Source of the DNA: Ancylostoma caninum
Taxonomy: Eukaryota > Nematoda > Chromadorea > Rhabditida > Ancylostomatidae
Direction: 5' to 3'
Length of the DNA stretch: 64,000 nt
Assembly (NCBI GenBank): GCA_037903475.1
Contig: JBAJFG010000029.1
Span: 2,405,885-2,469,884, forward strand
Position numbers and translations under genes: made by a program. Positions 1-12,090 of the stretch are shown here, one piece after another; position 1 is the first letter of the stretch; every line of letters begins with the position of its first letter. The notes under the pieces were generated by a model. That model ran no database searches. It saw nothing but the letters and a program-made list of their open reading frames with translations, and was not told the DNA's origin.

Positions 1-696
1 AATGGATAACAAGAATATGTCCTCCACAGAAAGGATCTAGTGGAGAACTAGATGGTAGGAATGAAGCTTTCGCAACGATGAAGCTGCGGAGCGAGCATTG
101 TTATCCGAGAATGCGAAACATCAAACTGTAAAGTGGCTGCTCGTCAGCTAAAAAACGAATGAACAGAGCGACTTTGCGGGAACATTGTGCTTAAAACCAG
201 CTGAGTCGCTCATCTCTGCACCAACAATTCGTAGCGACCGACTCACCACATGTGAATATAGAAAAAGAAAGGAGATCATAAGTGCACATACCATGTTCTG
301 GGCATATGTAGAAACCTCAGAAAGCAACGTGCTCATATTAAGAGGTCTTGCATGTTTCATCAGAAATAGTATCAAAGGCAAAAGGACCGGAGGTGAAATC
401 GCATTGCCCACCAATAAAAGCGATAAGAATGCAGGTTTACATAAGTTATTAGAAAAACATGAGCTTTGGCAGGTAATATGTTCAAAACAGTCTTGGAAAT
501 GTAGCAAGAATAGGTGCAGAAGAATCCCGGAAGCAATCACAGTGTCGTCATTATATGAAAAAAAGACAATGAATGCTTCAGAAAGAAAGGTTAGGTGAAA
601 AAGAATGAGAATAGGGGAAAAAGAACGTCGTTAGGCTATGTCATAAACTCCAACACTTATAAAATAACAGAAACGATAAAATAACAGAAACGCTAC
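1..696 (-). other. Intron 9 of copy A
   Basis: No coding exon is seen. The first 330 bases mirror about 31860-32130 of copy B. The opposing frames at 148-540 and 185-598 lie in this aligned intron and are not gene-like. The copy A donor after exon 9 is at 696-691 (GTAGCG on the minus strand). Confidence 0.7.
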
Positions 697-3600
697 CTGT
701 ACCAGGTGGATATGGGACACGCTGGATCATCACACGCTGACCCGGACCACCGCCAATCACCTGTGGCTGCCGAACGAAATGTGCCTGCTGCATCTGGAAT
801 TCCAATTGCCATAAACTGCATCTTACATTAGGTGACTATTTACCTCAGGCATTAGACCCCCTCAGACAATTACATGAGCATAAATCTCTCTTTCTATGCA
901 TTTTCAAATAAGGACTTCAACCAGACGATGAATGAAGTAAAATAGTAGGGAAACGTAGCATATCAGCAGTGTTTTTTTCTTCACTTTGCTGAGGATTTTT
1001 TGATACTTCAAAGTGGACGTCCTGGCAAACAATTCAGAAGGGGGACATTCTGAGCTTCAACACAAGAATCTCAGCTTCCCCAGCCTTTCTTCAACCATGC
1101 TTCACGAGAAAACAAAAAAAAAATCAAGAAGATTGAAAAAAATTAGTAGATGCAAAAGAATTTCAAATTAGCCTAACTGAATGTGCAGCTATACGTGAAA
1201 TTTAGGAAAAATAGCAGAGACAAGAAGCCGAGCAGCGATTAAGAGTGAACAGATGTTGAATGGGAGCCATTCTGCGCAACCATTAAGGGCATTCCATAGA
1301 GAAATTGAGAGGTGATGTTAAAAATTTCGCACTCACGACGCGAGAGACGTGGTAAAAATGCCACTTTATAACACACATTTCTGCTTATACCTCAATTTAT
1401 CACCGGATCCACCGAATGTGTTAAAAACCTTTTCGATGTGAATAAGCAATGCATCTAATTGTAACATTTTTATCTGGTGTAGGATCCTACTTGAAAATCG
1501 ACAACTCACATAAAATGAATCTGTAGATGTTGTGCCATAGATCAGTTTTATTGAAGTGATCTACTGATCTATATAGGAAATCCATGATACCACTACGTCC
1601 TACGTGTTACAACCACCTAATACCTCCACCAATGTTGTCCACTCTCTAACCACTCTGGATTCTGTTGTCCTCCTGTTCCTAATCCTAGAATGTTGGATAC
1701 CGCATTGTTATTCTCGTCTGCCCACCGTGTGGTGGTCCCTTAGCCCGCGTCCCTCCTTTGTGCAATTACTCTAAAAGCGATAAAGTCCGTTTTCTGCTGC
1801 TGCTGTTACTTAACCTTTTTGGTTTGCAAATCTAATCTCAAAACAGTAGCGACAAGAAAACGTAAAATTTGAGAAACTTCGCATACAACTCTTACCCACG
1901 AAAAGTAAAACGAAAAACGTATAATGGATTTACTACGAAACAACAATAAAACATTATACAGGGTGCGGCAAAAGTATCGTCCGCTTGAAATGGCCTGTGA
2001 AAACCTCGGCATTTGGAATAGATGTGACAAGCTTGTTCGTAACATATAGAAAATAAAGTGGCGAACAATATGAGACTGTGTACGGTCAGTTTCATCTTCA
2101 TTCTTGACAGCAGCTCTAAGGAAAACACAAGGGAAGACGTGAGTGATGCGCCGTAGGGACCGTCGTCGATTTCATCCTTTGTTCCCTCTAAACAATACAC
2201 ACGCAAACCCATGATGTGGTGCGGTGTAGCACTTGCTTACTCTTTCAAAGGGCCCATGTGGTACAACCGAACTGTTCGAAACTGGAGGAGTACGGTGATC
2301 GCTAATTTGGAACTGGAAAACTCACGAATGATTTTTCGTGCAAAACCCCTTCATTGTCTTTACGTTGCAAGCTGCAGAATAATCTTCTCAGAAAAGGGAA
2401 GATCCACTTCTAAACCTATCATCGATCCTACGGAGAGCTCGCTTCTGCCAAATATCGTTTCTCGGTCATGCGGTGATTTTGGCGCTAGAACCAAGGAAAA
2501 TGTTACGAAGCTCCTCTGCGCCGTTGACAAATACGTAAACAAAGTTAAACCATAGCATAGACAGGAGCAGCTGGTACTTTTCATTAGCGGATTTGTGGAA
2601 GGCTTAACATATGCTATTTCTTAGCACTGTTCTCATTCCACATAAACATCTCGGAAGAAAGTGTGGATCAAGTTAGAGATGACTACTTGCATCGCAGTAG
2701 TGAAGCCTTCTCCCGTCTTGTCCGTTGACGACTGGCAAAATTAGGGATAAAATGGATTGAATGCATGTGTGTTTTAGTTTGACATTGTTCTCAGGGTCCT
2801 AGGCAGCAGAATGATCACACTTGGTCTTCCATCCAATTTCGATTTTCTATATAATTTAAGCGTCACAAAAGGCGGTCAATACTTTTGCCGCACCCTGTAT
2901 ACCTGTTGCTGCTGCTGAGTCCACTGTGCTTGTGGATTTTGTTGCGCGTAATACTGTTGAGGGTTTCCGCTCATCACGCCCATTTGTTGCTGAACCATCA
3001 TCTGTAACCACTTAGAACTGAACAGGTAGGAAATTCTTCATGATTCCGCCTTGTCCAACATGGACAAATTTGGCTCCAGTCATGTAATCTCATGAGATAT
3101 CGCTTTAGAGCGTTCATGCCACATATGTATCGCTGAAGTTAAGTTAAGTTGATTTAGTTTCAGTAGATAAGTCTTAACAGAAGTAGTGCCGGGGCCAAAT
3201 CTGAGCGTGCTGGACAAGCGGCAATCCGCTCCCACTAATTCATAGAGGAACACCAATTTTCCACATATGTTGAAGGACAACGTAAAGCAGCGTAGGAGAA
3301 ACCACGTACCACCAATTACGACAATATACACATGCAGTACTATTGATCGAATAAAAAAGAACCTGCTGTCCCATCATTTGTTGCTGCTGTTGCTGTTGGC
3401 TTAGAATTTGTTGCTGTTGTTGTTGCTGCTGCTGCCCCATCATCTGCTGCTGTCTGGCATATAGTCCTGGTGAGCTATCACCTTGGCCGCCAGCGGCTCC
3501 CATCATTTGCTGCTGTTGCATGTGAATAGCACCTGAAATCCAGAGAAGACATGCCAATCGACAGTTTCTGTTTTCAAAACTTTTGTAAATCATCAAACAA

Positions 3601-6534
3601 GAAGAAAAAAACAGGTCTAAACTCTCGATACTATAAATTAGCCCTTAACGGAGTTACAGAGAAAAACATAAGAGCGAATCAAGGTGTTTGATTATTATTT
3701 GCAACAGCTGTGAGTGGATAAATGAAATCATAATATAGAACTGAAACAAACCTGGACTTTCAGAGATCCCTTGCGGATATCCTTGGGGCATTTGCTGTTG
3801 TTGTTGTGGAAATGCTCCGGTTTGGTCATATTGGCCTGTAGGCGTCTGCTGGCCTTGCATAAGCCCCTGCTGCTGCATCATTTGTTGTGGTGTCATAGGT
3901 GCGCTACCCACTGAAGGACTTCCGATTGTTCCTAAAAGGAAGATTGATCTCCAAGTTACGTCTCCTGCTAAATAACCATACCTTGCTGAATATGCATGAC
4001 GTTCGTTGGAGTACCCATTCGCGATTGCATCTGACCGCAACCGTCCATCGCTGAAATACAAGCGATTCAAGGACTTATACCTCAGCAGCTTTGATGGTGT
4101 ACCTAGAACAGAAAACATTCGCCGAAAACGAACATTACTAATTGGTCAGGACCAAGGACCTAATCTCTCTTATCATTAAAAGAAGTTGTAAACCCGAGCA
4201 CAGCCATAAAACCAATGGCCAGAGGGACAGGATGTTAACGAAAGAAAAGCGTATGCTGAATTTTATGGACAAGGCAGCAGCCTGAGCGCGCCCAACAGGA
4301 TGCGACGCCCAGGCAACGCTGGCCGTCAAGACGCTGGCTAGACTATTCACCCAACCCAAGACGCATTCTTAGCAGTTCCGGATTTCAAAAGTGCTTAAAG
4401 AACAACATCAAAAATGTGGGTTAACATCTGGCGAGGTCTAAGAAGGATAAATTTGAAAGAACCACGCAGGATTAAAGATATCTGTCTCAACTAAGAGGAA
4501 GGATAGTTGGTGTCCGTGACATTTCACAATGAAATAATCCTTATAAGGTCGAGGACTTTCTACCATGACACACTGCAAAAGGAAACATCAATGTTCTTCT
4601 AAGCAAACAGTTCATAAATGGATACGTCTGCATGCATGCACATAAACTTTTTTGCTGGGAGTTTACATTGTAGCTATAGGACAAGATGGGATCAAAAACG
4701 GAGTCTATGTACAGCACCTTTTTAGTATTTTATATTTCACGATTATTATTAAACGATAAATAAGTTGATCGCCTAAAGTGATACTATCATAAGAAGTCTG
4801 CAGCAGTCTCTGAAATCGCTGCTAAATACAAAAAAAAAAACGAACGGATCCATGGGTTAAATGGGTGAACAAGTTGAAAAACAAATTTGGCTACGGAACT
4901 TATTCATACATCCTAGACGTACAGGCATCTCAGCGACCTACTGCACGGCCACCGAAGCTACTACAATTCACGAAAACACTCCAATTAACCGCGTTAAAGG
5001 CGCTGTGCTGACTCGAACAGGTCGGCGTCGACTGACCGGAAGCGATCGATTCGGCGATGGAAACAGCTAACGATCGAAATGTGTATAGGCAGTGGGTTTA
5101 GAAGCTACACTGAAAACTTCCAGATAGCTGACCACAAACAGAGGACATGGGGCCGCAGAAGTATTCCCATTCAGCCTACTCTGCGTTCCTACCGCGCACT
5201 CTCTATGTCTTCGTCTGGCCCACGACTCGGCGTGTTTGTGTGTGGTGGCATCCCTCTTCACCACCGCCACCTCCCCTCCTGCTCCCATCTCTCGCCGCCC
5301 TCACATGGGGCCCACCTAAAAAAATTGACGGAGTGCTCAGCCAAGGGGATGGTTGAGGTTGTGGACGATAATACAGCGCCAGAAACTATGAATACAGCTG
5401 GAATCCTTGCCAAAATCACTGCACAACCAAAGCAGTAAAAGGCCGCGAAATCTTTAGAGGCAAACACGTTGAAAGGATGAGTTTATGGCGGCAAATGCGC
5501 TGCATAATGCATTTTTTCAGAAAAATATTTAACTGGGTCATGCTTTCTAACAAACGCATAAAACTTTGACTTGAAGGACAAAATGGGTAATTTCTGGAAG
5601 CATCCATTCAAATTTTAGAAGAACCTTACTAGTTTTATTAGTTGCTGAGATGCACATAAGAAAACAGAAAAAGACGCAGCAAAATTGACAGTATTCTGCC
5701 ACATTTTATAAAATCACAGACTTTTATAAGTGTTCTGAATATGCATGCGTGCTCCACCAAGACAATAGTACAAGAAAAAATATAGTGGAAAGCCCGCATT
5801 GCAAAAGCAGCTTTAAATTATTTCAAAGAAGAACTAAAGTACTGTTCTTTAATCATGGAAGCTGCTGAATATCATCATGAGCTTCATCGGGCAACAGCAA
5901 TTTAACGAAGAACTTCACGGTAGGACAAAAAAAAATAATCAAACACTATACCTCTTGATGGGGAAGCCATGACAGACGGACTTGCTGCAGGTGAAGAGCG
6001 AATCCACTGCTAAACAATAATATGATGGTATAGAAATCGACCATATGTAATCGGAATGAGTAATCTTCAGAATAACATTGAGTACAATACCCATTGGCAA
6101 TCTCAATGATGCATGCCAGCCCTGACCACTGTTGTTCCCAATACTGTGCAATCACTCAACATTCATCGTACGTTTGCATTATCAGGCAAATTGCGATAAG
6201 CACCGCACCTGATGAGGAGGTCCCGGTACAACAAATCTGTTATTGTCAGGCTGCACTGCAGGACCGCCGAATCCGACCTGGTCGACAACCATGTGCGTTA
6301 TTCTGGACGGATCGAGCTGACCAAGTGGGCTGTCCACAGCGCGTCCTTGCTCCTAAACAACAGGTGTTTTTCCAATTAAAAAAACCAGGGAAGGAATAAA
6401 ATATCACTAATCATGAAGAAAATATGATTCATAAATTAGAATAATAGAGCTCTCACCATCTGAAAACCTCTCACTTCATCGCCAGTATTCCCTATGCTTT
6501 CGCATTCGCGACCGCCTCCATCACTTGACGACAT
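697..6534 (-). CDS. Glutamine/methionine-rich protein, inverted paralogue copy A (partial, 8 exons)
   Basis: Minus-strand exons: 6534-6457 (ATG, 26 codons), 6352-6209, 6009-5952, 4050-3982, 3931-3752, 3532-3363, 3001-2903, 793-697; the gene continues beyond base 1. All have AG/GT borders and matching phases with no stop. The product starts MSSSDGGGRECES, passes through a Pro/Ser segment, then Gln/Met-rich blocks (PQQMMQQQGLMQGQQ, ARQQQMMGQQ) and ends in the window at QRVMIQRVPYPPGTG. Such Q/M-rich low-complexity sequence is common in nuclear transcription regulators; no folded domain is visible and I do not recognise the family. It parallels exons 1-3 and 5-9 of copy B at 22182-31465, with small polyQ length changes. 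It lacks the exon equivalent to 24160-24267 but stays in frame. Unlike copy B it has no PC4 gene upstream, so its promoter is unknown. Intact frame with many synonymous differences argues against a pseudogene. Confidence 0.8.
1957..2899 (+). mobile_element. Tc1/mariner-like transposon remnant
   Basis: About 21-bp terminal inverted repeats are visible: TACAGGGTGCGGCAAAAGTA from 1957 and its reverse complement ending at 2899, with TA on both outer sides (1955-1956 and 2900-2901) as expected for a TA target duplication. Plus-strand frames inside resemble pieces of Tc1/mariner transposase: a KPMMWCGVA segment near 2200 and a C-terminal-like SEESVDQVRDDYLHR segment near 2655. The whole is broken by stops and shifts. 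It sits in intron 8 of copy A, only a few bases from the exon 8 donor, and is absent from copy B, so it arrived after the duplication. Confidence 0.75.
4138..4380 (-). promoter_or_regulatory. Highly conserved intronic block upstream of copy A exon 5
   Basis: This GC- and CpG-rich block matches 29075-29310 of copy B almost base for base over its central 140 bases, far better than neighbouring intron sequence. It ends about 90 bases upstream of exon 5, whose acceptor at 4052-4051 is followed by CG and then an in-frame ATG. That arrangement fits an internal promoter with a trans-spliced start. Gene conversion between the arms is the alternative. The open frame across it is not bounded by splice sites, so I do not call it an exon. 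Confidence 0.45.
4828..5430 (-). promoter_or_regulatory. Second highly conserved CpG-rich intronic block, copy A
   Basis: This stretch matches 27605-28172 of copy B at very high identity over most of its length, including non-coding features such as CAGTCGACGCCGACC and a GC-rich purine/pyrimidine segment. It lies in the intron between exon 3 and exon 5. Frames within it are also conserved, but only because the DNA is. The role is unknown: internal promoter, enhancer, non-coding exon or a conversion tract. Confidence 0.45.
5431..5951 (-). other. Copy A intron 3 segment with the deletion junction
   Basis: No exon is seen. Read on the minus strand, this segment follows B intron 3 (23633-24159) with moderate identity up to the acceptor-like GCATTATGCAG (about 5510-5500), then jumps to sequence matching B near 27555. 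Exon 4 of B and about 3.4 kb after it are therefore missing here. Confidence 0.65.
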
Positions 6535-6600
6535 TGGTCCAACCTTCTTTATCAGCAGCGGTAACTCTCTGAAACGATTTGCGTAAAATCCGTACTAAAA
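6535..6600 (-). promoter_or_regulatory. Trans-splice acceptor and 5' leader of copy A
   Basis: On the minus strand TTTTAG ends at 6595, followed by about 60 bases of leader to the ATG at 6534. The layout is the same as 22121-22181 in copy B, where it is the probable SL acceptor. Homology with B fades just upstream, so the A copy kept its acceptor but not the upstream cistron. Confidence 0.55.
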
Positions 6601-6615
6601 CGTTTCGTAAGAAAA

Positions 6616-7867
6616 TCCATAACCAAATCACACAATGAATATGGAAATACGAACACCAAAACGACTATATGCAGCAGATTCAATGAGGCATGCGAGAAGA
6701 ATAGCAAAGCACAGAAATAAAAGCGGGAAAAAGGTTAGAAGCAGAAGAACTGCAAATTTAGAACTCTGAGCTATAGAATGGAGTAGATTGCCAGAGAAAC
6801 GGGAGGAATGAAGCGTCCCATGCGCAAAATTGTTAGCACCTGTCATACTCAACGAAATTAGGAGATGATGAGGTATACATCCGGACCATTTGTATGAAGA
6901 TGAAACACCTAATCTCTCAGCGCCCTGCTCCAAGCCATGTCCACACAGATCGGATTGATTCCCTGGGCGTGCGGTGTGCGCAGTCTCTGCAGTTACGGAC
7001 CAAACACCATATAAGCTTTTCAGCACGCATGAATTGGTGCAGGACGGGTTTTTGTGGTCTGTTTCACCCAGGCCCCAGCACGAGCATTTCGTAGGGTCGG
7101 AACGAAAACGAAGCCCCCTTTGGAAAACTCAAGTTTTACAAAGTTCCCTTTGGTTACTGAGGCATTAGGAAAATCCCAAATTAACGGGTTTTCACGGATA
7201 CCTGCCCGAAGAGAGGTACGTCTCCGTAAACAGCAATTTATACTATTGTAGTAATGATTATTCCTTACATCTAAAGCAACCTTAGCGGACAATCGCCTTT
7301 GTATTCCACAAACTGGTCGCCCAGAACTAGAAGCAACTTCAAAGCCAAATTTGCCCTGTCTGAAGTGGGTTCACCACTTCTATGTTGTCCTTCCAGCAGA
7401 ACAGGTTCCTCTCCATACTTCGTTGATATCCCTAGCCAAATGAGCCCCATTTGATCCACGATTCAAGTCGAATGATAGTCGGTTGCGGTGAGGTTCAATT
7501 TTGTCGACTTGGTCACAATCCATGCGGTAGAAAACAAGGGAAAGCGAGAATTGAAAAGTGAGGTTGCAATGGTTGGAAAGAGCAAAAGAAGAGCTACAAA
7601 ATGGACTATGATGGCTAGTAAAGCATGGTTCAAATCACCGTGAAAAAAAAAAACAAGTTAAAAAACCGCACGAACGTTTTCCCCAACCCAATACAGTGGG
7701 TGAACAGTTAGAGAGATTATAAACGAGCATCACAGCCACAACAAACGGTGAATCAACATGTGTAAAAACAAAAAATTCTTCCTCTAGAGCTCGTATGCAG
7801 CCGGATTCATCATTCCTGGATCTTCATTCTTCAGCCGGCTCAATAGGATTCGGAAGAAGCCCCGGTT
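6616..7867. other. No gene recognised
   Basis: Between the duplication edge and the first inverted repeat I see only short overlapping frames on both strands, none with family motifs or convincing splice structure. The region immediately upstream of copy A (6616-7100) would have to contain its promoter; no clear TATA box was noticed. Confidence 0.5.
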
Positions 7868-8175
7868 AGCGGCAATTTGCCCAAAAATGGAGCGAACCAG
7901 GCGCTAAAACTAAGCTTTTTTCTCAAGAAAAGTCTCCCTAGAAGGGCAGATAATAACAGCCCAGACCACAACTGCACACAGAGAATACGACTTTATGAGA
8001 GCATCTGGACGAGATGGCCTATAATCAGTGTTAGTCCATGGCCGAATGAAGCTGAGACGACAGCAGAGAGGCAAGTCGAGCGCGAGCGAGCCGATCACAT
8101 CCATCGAGCCTAGCAACGAACGGCTGCGTCAGGCTTATTACCTTATGCCATGGATTGCAGAAGAGCCGATGAATA
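7868..8175 (+). repeat. Dispersed repeat, inverted partner of 14765-15055
   Basis: This 300-base sequence reappears as its reverse complement at about 14765-15055, for example the stretch around GATCACATCCATCGAGCC (8093-8110). The two copies have diverged by substitutions and small indels. They may be terminal repeats of one large decayed element spanning 7.9-15.1 kb, or two independent insertions. No protein is recognised. Confidence 0.65.
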
Positions 8176-10459
8176 ATAGCTTTTTAAACACAAACATCCC
8201 AGTGCAGAATCCAGGTCAAAAATTGAAAAATTCAAAGAGAAAGTTCCATTGCATGCTCGGGATTCATAGTGGCAGGAGTGTTAAGCACCCAGGTGGCTGT
8301 TTCTATCTGTACCTTTTCGCATTTGTAGAAGACGATTAACATAAAGATTGTGAAGCTCCAATAAAACGCAATGGAATGGCTACTCAGTCCTTGTATTTTG
8401 AATTAATTTTTTAGCTCAAGAGCGACGGCCCCACCTGTATTCCGAGAAAGATATGGTAAGCGGTGTAAGAAAATAAGTGAGATGTAAAAGAAAATGTGGG
8501 GAAACTGACTTTATCGGATTTACTTCTAGTTGAGAGAAGATCCAGTGGTTATTTTTGTAAAGGCAGGATTTATGAGAAGTTCAGCCGAAAATTACTTGGA
8601 GACTCGCGTTCTTTGCGAAACGCGCGATCTATGCAAGAATTTTCTGGATTTTTTTTCTCGAGGAAATGCAGGGTGCGCCAAAATTACCTGCGCACATATT
8701 TTTCGGTCCCAAACAGGAACGGCTGAGCGGATTTGCGACCCATTTTGCGAGCATATTTAATTCGCTATTTTCAATGTGAACAATTGTCGGTTTCCTAACT
8801 TACTTATTTCTGTGCCTGTACAGAATTGAAGAAGTCCACTGATGACGCACCCCGTGATTCGCGAGTTTTCTTAGACGAGATTTTTTCTTGAATTTTTTTT
8901 TTGAGAAATTTATCAATAACCATAATTCCCTTTATCACCTGATGCAGACCAACGCTCTAACACACTCGAATAGAAACCCTGAGGTGACCGATGAAAGAGT
9001 AACGAAGACATTCTCTTTAAGCGAAAAATTGAGAAAATATGATACATCATCAAGCCACGTTTGAATTGGTTTCTCTCTATAGAGTGGCACTCAGTCAGTT
9101 CATAAGAAGCAACCTTTCTGACAGATTTGTGAGCAGCAAAATTCTAAAACCTTCCCCAGTATTGATTCCAGTGTTGATGAAAAGGATCGGGAGCACCACC
9201 GAAGCTGGTAGATCAGATTCAATGCTCCTTCAAAAGGTGACAAGCACTTCATGGTTCAATTCATCGCAAGTTTTGATTAGACCTTCAGAAATTTCAAATC
9301 ATTATCGTTCTTTCATGTACGCTCTCCTTCTATGTACCCTAACATTAATATTAGTCTGAAGGATAGCCAACAACGCCATCCATCGCTGCTATGCGTGGTC
9401 CAAGTTTCACGAATACTTGCTGTGATTCTTCGTCTTGTCCTATGTTTTTTTGTGAGTACAAGCACATGAATGTTATTTTAATCATGATTTATTTTTGTGT
9501 TTCTCATGTGAATTACATAGAATGTGTCGATGTCATCATTCTCTGTAGTGAGTTGTGCTAATGACAACGCAAAAGGATATTTCGCTATCCTTAGGACATG
9601 TCATCTTGTTCAGCATAGTTCCAGAGGCCACAGGGGAAATTTGTTAGTTGTTATCTAACTGAGGTCACCGTCAAACACACTAGGAACAATAATTGTCAGA
9701 CTGATAAAGATGCAAAATTCCAATTTTCTTACTGTTTTGTGAGAAAAATCTCTTGTCTCTGACAAAGGACAACGATCGTGCATTTGGAAACGGGATGGCA
9801 ATGGTAGAGCGGGGCGGCCAGTGGTGGGCCTCCGGGCTGCATGTTGAGCCGATGATCTTCCCTCATCGTTCATGTTTTTTGAGCAATACCGTGTCTTTCT
9901 TATTCAAAGCAGCTTCCACTTTTTTGATTATGTGCTTATTTTTTAGTCATGTATGTACTTATGTACTCACCAGTTTTCAGTGGAGCGCAATTCTTCTGTA
10001 TTGAGTAGTTTCTAATAAATATATTTGCTCATTTAATCGTTTGATTGTTTCAGGTTTCATTCTTCAATGGTGTTAACCAATTGACTGCACTGGTACAGTT
10101 CCGCTGACTGGTTAGTACCAGTGACGAATACACCTGAAAGCAGTATGAACAAGCAAAATTTTGGGGGCTTAATTCGGGTCTAATACCAGAACGTTCCGGC
10201 CCAAATGCGCGGTCGACATCGGCGAAAACAGTGCTTCGCTCGTTTCTTGCGTCGCCCCCCCCCCGCTCGTTCGGAACTCTGCTTGCCAGATTCCTCCCGC
10301 CTCCCCCCAATTGTCTGAGTAGGTTTGCAGCCTAGAAAGGAGCTTATTTATTCATTTATTTGTATATTCATTCATTTATTTCATGTACCAACTGAAATTG
10401 CGATAAAATTAGCACAATCAATTAACACAACTGAACTAACAAAGCATAAAAGCTCTCCG
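8176..10459. other. No gene recognised; one transposon-like terminus
   Basis: Only short frames occur here. CAGGGTGCGCCAAAATTACC at 8669 resembles the terminus of the Tc1/mariner-like element at 1957, but a matching opposite end was not found, apart from a weak GACGCACCCCGTG near 8842. A C-tract lies near 10256. The frames at 9039-9359 and 9753-10004 show no motif. Confidence 0.45.
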
Positions 10460-10675
10460 ATGCAAAGCATGGGCAGGGTCAAGCGTCCGATGGGAATTTC
10501 CCATGAGGGGCTCGTATGGGAGGGGGCTGGGAAGGGAGAGGGGTCGTATTGGAGAGGTGTGAGTGGAGTACGTAGAGGGGTGGCTTGACGATTGAATGTA
10601 AATTCATGATTGTTTTATGACATGACAAATGACGTTCCGCCCAAGAATAATCACGTCCTATCGAGTTAAAGCAGG

Positions 10676-10745
10676 ACTGGTTGGCAGCGTATGAGAGAAA
10701 TCCGCTTCAGCCCACTCACAGGTTCGATCCCCGGCGCTTTCCATA
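10676..10745 (+). repeat. tRNA-like (SINE head) sequence in left foldback arm
   Basis: TTGGCAGCGTATGAG at 10681 resembles a polymerase III A box, and GGTTCGATCCC at 10731 is a near-consensus B box at tRNA-like distance. Acceptor-stem pairing is poor, so this is a tRNA-derived repeat rather than a working tRNA. Confidence 0.5.
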
Positions 10746-11711
10746 AATTTTTGCACGAGTCGGAATCACTTCAGAAGCAAATGTGGAGTAAAGAGGGTGG
10801 AAATGTTTAAAAAACAGAGTGTGGGTAGCGAGATCACTCGATTGCACATGCTAGGATTCGCCTGCAGGGCCCGTCAGAACGGGGAAAAGTAGGGTGATCT
10901 AGACCTCGTGCTGAAGTCCTCTGACTCGAAATCAGCAAATGCTTTTCTACCTATCCATAGAGGACGATCAGCTCTGTCTTTTAACACAGTTTCAATTTTC
11001 TAGAACTATATATGCTTTTGGGAGCTCGATGGGAAATTTTTCAATTTTTCGGGTCTCCGAGGGGAAATTTCCCATCTAACTCAAGCAAGCAGGAGCAATT
11101 ATTGGGGTGCGATAATAAGGATGAAGAATCAGTGCTTGGAGCTCTATCACGTGAAGGTAATGAAATCTCGGTAAAAGGCAAACTCTTTTCATGGGAGTTG
11201 AAGAAGTGAAAATCTCGCAATCTGAACAGATGGTGAAAATGGAGTAAATCTGTTTGGCAAATCACTGAGAAGCAATTTGCAGATATCACGAAAACTTTTC
11301 TTTTATGAGGTTTACTTGAGGAAATTTCCCACTTGGGTACAGAATCTGGCTCCACGAAGTTCACTCGTTTTCCCGCAATTTGGATGGGAAATCGATGCGA
11401 ATCTCGCCAAATTTCCCATCGATTTCCCATCGAGCTCCCAAAAACATATGAGGGTCTAGAATATTGAAACTCTGGCTAAAGATAGAGCTGATCGTCCTAT
11501 AAGGACAGATAGAAAAACATTCGCTGATTTTGAGTCAGAGAACCTCAGTGCGAGGTCTAAGTAACCCTAGTTTTCCACAAACTGGCGCCCCTTTTAGGCG
11601 AATTCTCGTAGGTGTTATCGATCGATTTCGCTTCCCTCACTTCATTTTCTAACCTTTAAATCCTCTCTACTCCGCACTAAACCCTGAACAGTTCCAACCT
11701 GTGCAAAAATT

Positions 11712-11795
11712 ATTTGGAGGCTCCGGGAATCGAACCCATGGGCGCACAAATGCCAGCGCTGAAACCGATTCCTTGCATGCGCTGCCAATCAGTCC
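11712..11795 (-). repeat. tRNA-like (SINE head) sequence in right foldback arm
   Basis: On the minus strand GGGTTCGATTCCC (11737-11725) is a consensus B box, and an A-box-like TTGGCAGCGCATG lies upstream of it. It is the inverted counterpart of 10676-10745, with the same trailing ATTTTTGCAC motif. Confidence 0.5.
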
Positions 11796-12090
11796 TGTTT
11801 TGACACGTAATGACATGGTTGTTCCTGCTGGCAGTCTGGTCCGATCGGATAAGGAAGGATGTATATCGACCTCAAGGCTGTCTTAGTTCCAATTTTGGGT
11901 TTTTAAAGTGTTTTTTATGTGTTCTTCCTTGAAACTGTTCAGTGTTTCTGTTACAGAGAAAACATGCGGGGCACAAGGGGGGGGGGGGGTCGTGAAAAGA
12001 TGGGGGTTAGATGAGGGAATAAGGGGGGGGGTCGTATTGAGGGTCGGTTTTTCCCATTGTCATGCTTGACCCTGAGCATGGGGTAAGCCT

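Larger units (their letters stand above)
1..6615 (-). repeat. Arm A of a long inverted segmental duplication
   Basis: Reading the minus strand of this stretch reproduces the plus strand of about 22105-32130, exons and much of the introns, in the same order. Base 1 onward corresponds to about 32125 downward, so the duplication runs off the window. The inner edge lies near 6615 and 22105, just upstream of the trans-splice acceptor. Arm A is shorter mainly because it lacks the B stretch from about 24160 to 27555 and a B-specific insertion in intron 2. It has its own Tc1/mariner insertion at 1957-2899. Confidence 0.9.
10460..12090. repeat. Foldback element with about 600-base inverted arms
   Basis: The left arm (about 10460-11060) and right arm (about 11390-12090) are reverse complements with indels. 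Matching landmarks are the outer GGGTCAAGC/GCTTGACCC (10475 and 12062), the tRNA-like heads at 10681 and 11725, and the inner GGGAGCTCGATGGGAAATTT (11019) against its complement (about 11415-11435). The spacer is about 330 bases. The outer arms contain G-rich stretches, including 13 consecutive G at 11977-11989. It carries no recognisable protein. Such a structure can form a long hairpin RNA if transcribed. Confidence 0.7.

Noticed and set aside
4138..4359. 73-codon frame conserved between copies (also 29012-29290) as a separate gene or exon
   Set aside because: Conservation is at the DNA level and equal in all frames, and no splice borders in the right phase surround it. I treat it as a regulatory or conversion block.
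4861..5438. Overlapping frames on both strands in the CpG-rich block (and at 27576-28111)
   Set aside because: Frames on opposite strands are all conserved because the block is nearly identical; none shows codon-level bias or splice sites.
8669..8855. A complete short mariner-type MITE
   Set aside because: The left end resembles CAGGGTGCG termini but the proposed right end matches over too few bases.
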